The notes under the pieces are model-generated. The model was not told where the DNA came from. It made no database searches and saw only the letters and a list, made by a program, of their open reading frames with translations. DNA of 64,000 nt from Kitasatospora sp. NBC_01250 (GTDB lineage Bacteria > Actinomycetota > Actinomycetes > Streptomycetales > Streptomycetaceae), in NCBI RefSeq assembly GCF_036226465.1, contig NZ_CP108476.1, forward strand, positions 6,448,001 to 6,512,000, given 5' to 3'. The translations under genes were made by a program, and so were the position numbers. Below are positions 61,896-64,000 of this stretch, one piece after another (within the stretch, counting starts at the first letter, position 1; each line of letters opens with the position of its first letter).

Positions 61896-62870
61896 GTGCG
61901 CATCGCCGTCGCCGGTTCGATCGCCACCGACCATCTGATGACCTTTCCGGGTCGTATCACGGACCAGCTGGTCGCCGACCGTCTGCACGCGGTATCGCTC
62001 TCCTTCCTGGTCGACACCCTGGACATCCGTCGCGGCGGGGTCGCCCCGAACATCACCTTCGGCATGGGCCTGCTCGGGCTGCGCCCGGTGCTGGTGGGCG
62101 CGGCCGGCGCGGACTTCGAGGAGTACCGGGCCTGGCTGGAGCGGCACAACGTGGACACCGAGTCGGTGCACATCTCGCAGACGCGGCACACCGCCCGCTT
62201 CATGTGCACCACGGACGAGGACCACAACCAGATCGCCTCGTTCTACACCGGCGCGATGGCCGAGGCGCGCAACATCGAGCTGAAGCCGGTGGCCGACCGG
62301 GTCGGCGGCCTGGACCTGGTGCTGATCGGCGCGGACGACCCGCAGGCGATGATCCGCCACACCCAGGAGTGCCGCACCCGCGGCTACGCCTTCGCCGCCG
62401 ACCCCTCGCAGCAGCTGGCCCGGCTGGACGGCGACGACATCCGCGAGATCGTGGACGGCGCCGCCTACCTGTTCACCAACGAGTACGAGGCCGGGCTGAT
62501 CGAGTCGAAGACCGGCTGGTCGGCCGCCGACGTGCTGGACCGGGTCGGCATCCGGGTCACCACGCTGGGCAGCAAGGGCGTGCGGATCGACCGCAAGGGC
62601 GAGCCGTCGCTGACCGTCGGGTGCGTCCCCGAGCTGAAGAAGGCCGACCCGACCGGCGTCGGTGACGGCTTCCGGGCCGGCTTCCTCGCGGGCCTGTCCT
62701 GGGACCTGGGCCTGGAGCGGGCCGCCCAGATCGGCTGTGCGCTGGCCACCCTGGTGATCGAGACCGTCGGCACCCAGGAGTACGAGCTGCGCACCGGCCA
62801 CTTCCTGGAGCGCTTCGCCGCCGCCTACGGCGAGGCCGCCGCGGCCGAGGTGCGCGCCAAGCTCGCCTGA
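61896..62870 (+). CDS. PfkB-family carbohydrate/adenosine kinase
   Basis: 324 residues from GTG 61896 with GAGGAG upstream. RIAVAGSIATDHLMTFPGR, then RRGGVAPNITFGMGLLGL (substrate GG-N site), NEYEAGLIESKTGW, VTTLGSKGVRI, and the catalytic DPTGVGDGFRAGFLAGL (anion hole and Asp base). PfkB kinases phosphorylate sugars or nucleosides; adenosine or ribose are likely substrates, unresolved here. Confidence 0.92.
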   Translation: MRIAVAGSIATDHLMTFPGRITDQLVADRLHAVSLSFLVDTLDIRRGGVAPNITFGMGLLGLRPVLVGAAGADFEEYRAWLERHNVDTESVHISQTRHTARFMCTTDEDHNQIASFYTGAMAEARNIELKPVADRVGGLDLVLIGADDPQAMIRHTQECRTRGYAFAADPSQQLARLDGDDIREIVDGAAYLFTNEYEAGLIESKTGWSAADVLDRVGIRVTTLGSKGVRIDRKGEPSLTVGCVPELKKADPTGVGDGFRAGFLAGLSWDLGLERAAQIGCALATLVIETVGTQEYELRTGHFLERFAAAYGEAAAAEVRAKLA

Positions 62871-62899
62871 GCTCCACCGGCCGCCGGGCCGGCGGCGGG

Positions 62900-64000
62900 T
62901 CAGCCGACCCGCCGCACCCGGTAGGCGAAGCCCCGGTCCGCCCCGTAGGCGCTGGCCGGGGCTTCGCCTTCGTACGTCTGTTCGCGCATGTCGCACCAGG
63001 CCGGGATGTCGAGCCGGGCGGCCTCGTCGTCGGCCAGCACCACCACCAGGCCGCCGGGCGGCACCTCGCCGATCCGCTTGGCCAGCTCGATCACCGGCAG
63101 CGGGCAGCGCTTGCCCAGTGCGTCGACGACCAGCTCCGCGGGCGCATCGGCGGCCGGCACCGCCAGGTCCAGCCCCAGCGGCGCCCGTACGGCGGCGACC
63201 ACCTCGGGCAGCACCGCGAGGAAGCGGTCCACCTGGGCCCCGGTCGTCCCGGTCGGCAGCGAGAGGCGCACGTTGCCCTCGGTCAGCACGCCCATCGCGG
63301 CCAGCACGTGACTGGGGGTCAAGGTGCTGGAGGTGCAGGAGGAACCCGAGGAGACCGCGATGCCCGCCCGGTCCAGCTCGGTCAGCAGCACCTCGCCGTC
63401 CACGTAGAGGCAGGAGAAGGTGACCAGGTGCGGCAGCCGGCGCACCGGATCGCCGACCACCTCGACCTCCGGCACCAGCTGCGGCACCCGGGTCCTGATC
63501 CGCTCCACCAGCGCGTGCAGCCGGTCGTTCTCGGCCGCGGCCTCGGCCCGCACCGCGCGCAGCGCGGCGGCGGCCGCCACGATGGCCGGCACGTTGACGT
63601 AGCCCGGCACCCGTCCGCTCTCCCGCTCGTCGGCGGGCAGTGCGGAGCGGAACCTGACGCCCTTGCGCACCGCGAGCACCCCGACCCCGGCCGGGCCGCC
63701 CCACTTGTGCGCGCTGGCCGTCAGCAGCGACCAGCCCGCGGGCGCCGGGAGCCGCCCGATGCTCTGCGCGGCGTCCACCAGCAGCGGCACCTCGCCGGGC
63801 GAGGCGCGCAGCAGTTCGGCCACCTCGGCCACCGGCTGCACCGTGCCGACCTCGTGGTTGGCCGACTGCAGCACCGCCAGCGCGGTGTCCGGCCGCACCG
63901 CGGCGGCGAAGCGATCGGCGGCCACCCGCCCGCCGCGGTCCACCGGGACCACCGAGACCTCGCCGCCCTCGGCCGCGTGGCCCTCGGCGGTGTGCAGCAC
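62900..64000 (-). CDS. Cysteine desulfurase fused to a TusA-like sulfur carrier (5' end cut off)
   Basis: At least 366 residues; the start lies beyond the right edge. Class V aminotransferase part: QSANHEVGTVQPVAEV, LLVDAAQSIGRLP, TASAHKWGGPAGVGVL (PLP Lys) and the sulfur-carrying Cys in SSGSSCTSSTL. The last ~75 residues form a TusA domain: LVVDALGKRCPLPVIELAKRIG with the CPxP Cys, ending in WCDMREQTYEG. The desulfurase would pass sulfane sulfur from cysteine directly to its own carrier domain. Confidence 0.9.
   Translation of the reverse strand: MLHTAEGHAAEGGEVSVVPVDRGGRVAADRFAAAVRPDTALAVLQSANHEVGTVQPVAEVAELLRASPGEVPLLVDAAQSIGRLPAPAGWSLLTASAHKWGGPAGVGVLAVRKGVRFRSALPADERESGRVPGYVNVPAIVAAAAALRAVRAEAAAENDRLHALVERIRTRVPQLVPEVEVVGDPVRRLPHLVTFSCLYVDGEVLLTELDRAGIAVSSGSSCTSSTLTPSHVLAAMGVLTEGNVRLSLPTGTTGAQVDRFLAVLPEVVAAVRAPLGLDLAVPAADAPAELVVDALGKRCPLPVIELAKRIGEVPPGGLVVVLADDEAARLDIPAWCDMREQTYEGEAPASAYGADRGFAYRVRRVG

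Overview
The window looks like a chromosome segment from the family Streptomycetaceae (Streptomyces, Kitasatospora or a close relative). The evidence is very high GC with strong third-position GC bias, many GTG starts, several genes with a -10 box placed for leaderless transcription, and a right-hand block (glnA, lipA, lipB, sucB, lpdA, pepA, cob genes, pspA, nadA, erpA) whose content and order I know from Streptomyces chromosomes. I cannot fix the genus from the sequence alone.

The window has two parts. From 1 to about 28.6 kb it is accessory DNA. The left edge holds a putative cyclic-nucleotide signalling cluster: a truncated nucleoside-deoxyribosyltransferase-like gene, a small protein of unknown function and a class III cyclase-like protein on the minus strand, with a CRP-type regulator divergent from them. 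Next come a cassette of three tyrosine recombinases plus a TnpC/DUF6262-like helper (3.1-9.0 kb), a pair of paralogous unknown genes, small membrane-protein genes of one actinobacterial family, and a decayed IS1182-type transposase. A stretch from about 12.2 to 28.1 kb is bracketed by two 5' fragments of a DUF255/YyaL-type thioredoxin-domain gene, both broken at the same CHWC codons. It carries a PIN-domain toxin-antitoxin pair, an orphan N6-adenine methyltransferase fused to a specificity domain and preceded by a 38-residue membrane peptide, a stand-alone RAMA/DUF4357 protein, a decayed IS3 transposase, a full type I restriction-modification operon (hsdM-hsdS-hsdR) with an overlapping zinc metallopeptidase gene, and a Septu-like ATPase plus HNH nuclease pair. 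I read this stretch as a defence island.

From 28.7 kb to the right edge the genes are housekeeping. glnA lies downstream of a complete four-box GlnR site. lipA and lipB make the lipoyl cofactor used by the 2-oxoglutarate dehydrogenase E2 (sucB) and the E3 (lpdA) encoded nearby. pepA and the cobalamin nucleotide-loop genes cobU, cobT and cobS follow, then the envelope-stress genes pspA and pspAA, nadA with three stacked palindromes upstream, an AsnC regulator next to a PLP decarboxylase, erpA, a PfkB-type kinase, and a cysteine desulfurase-TusA fusion cut by the right edge. Several genes are annotated here from start codons chosen by ribosome-binding sites or conserved N-termini. Two of them (cobS and a methyltransferase) appear to need CTG starts.

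The most interesting features are the cyclase/CRP/deoxyribosyltransferase-like cluster at the left edge, the duplicated DUF255 break points around the defence island, and the dense set of methylation-related genes inside it.
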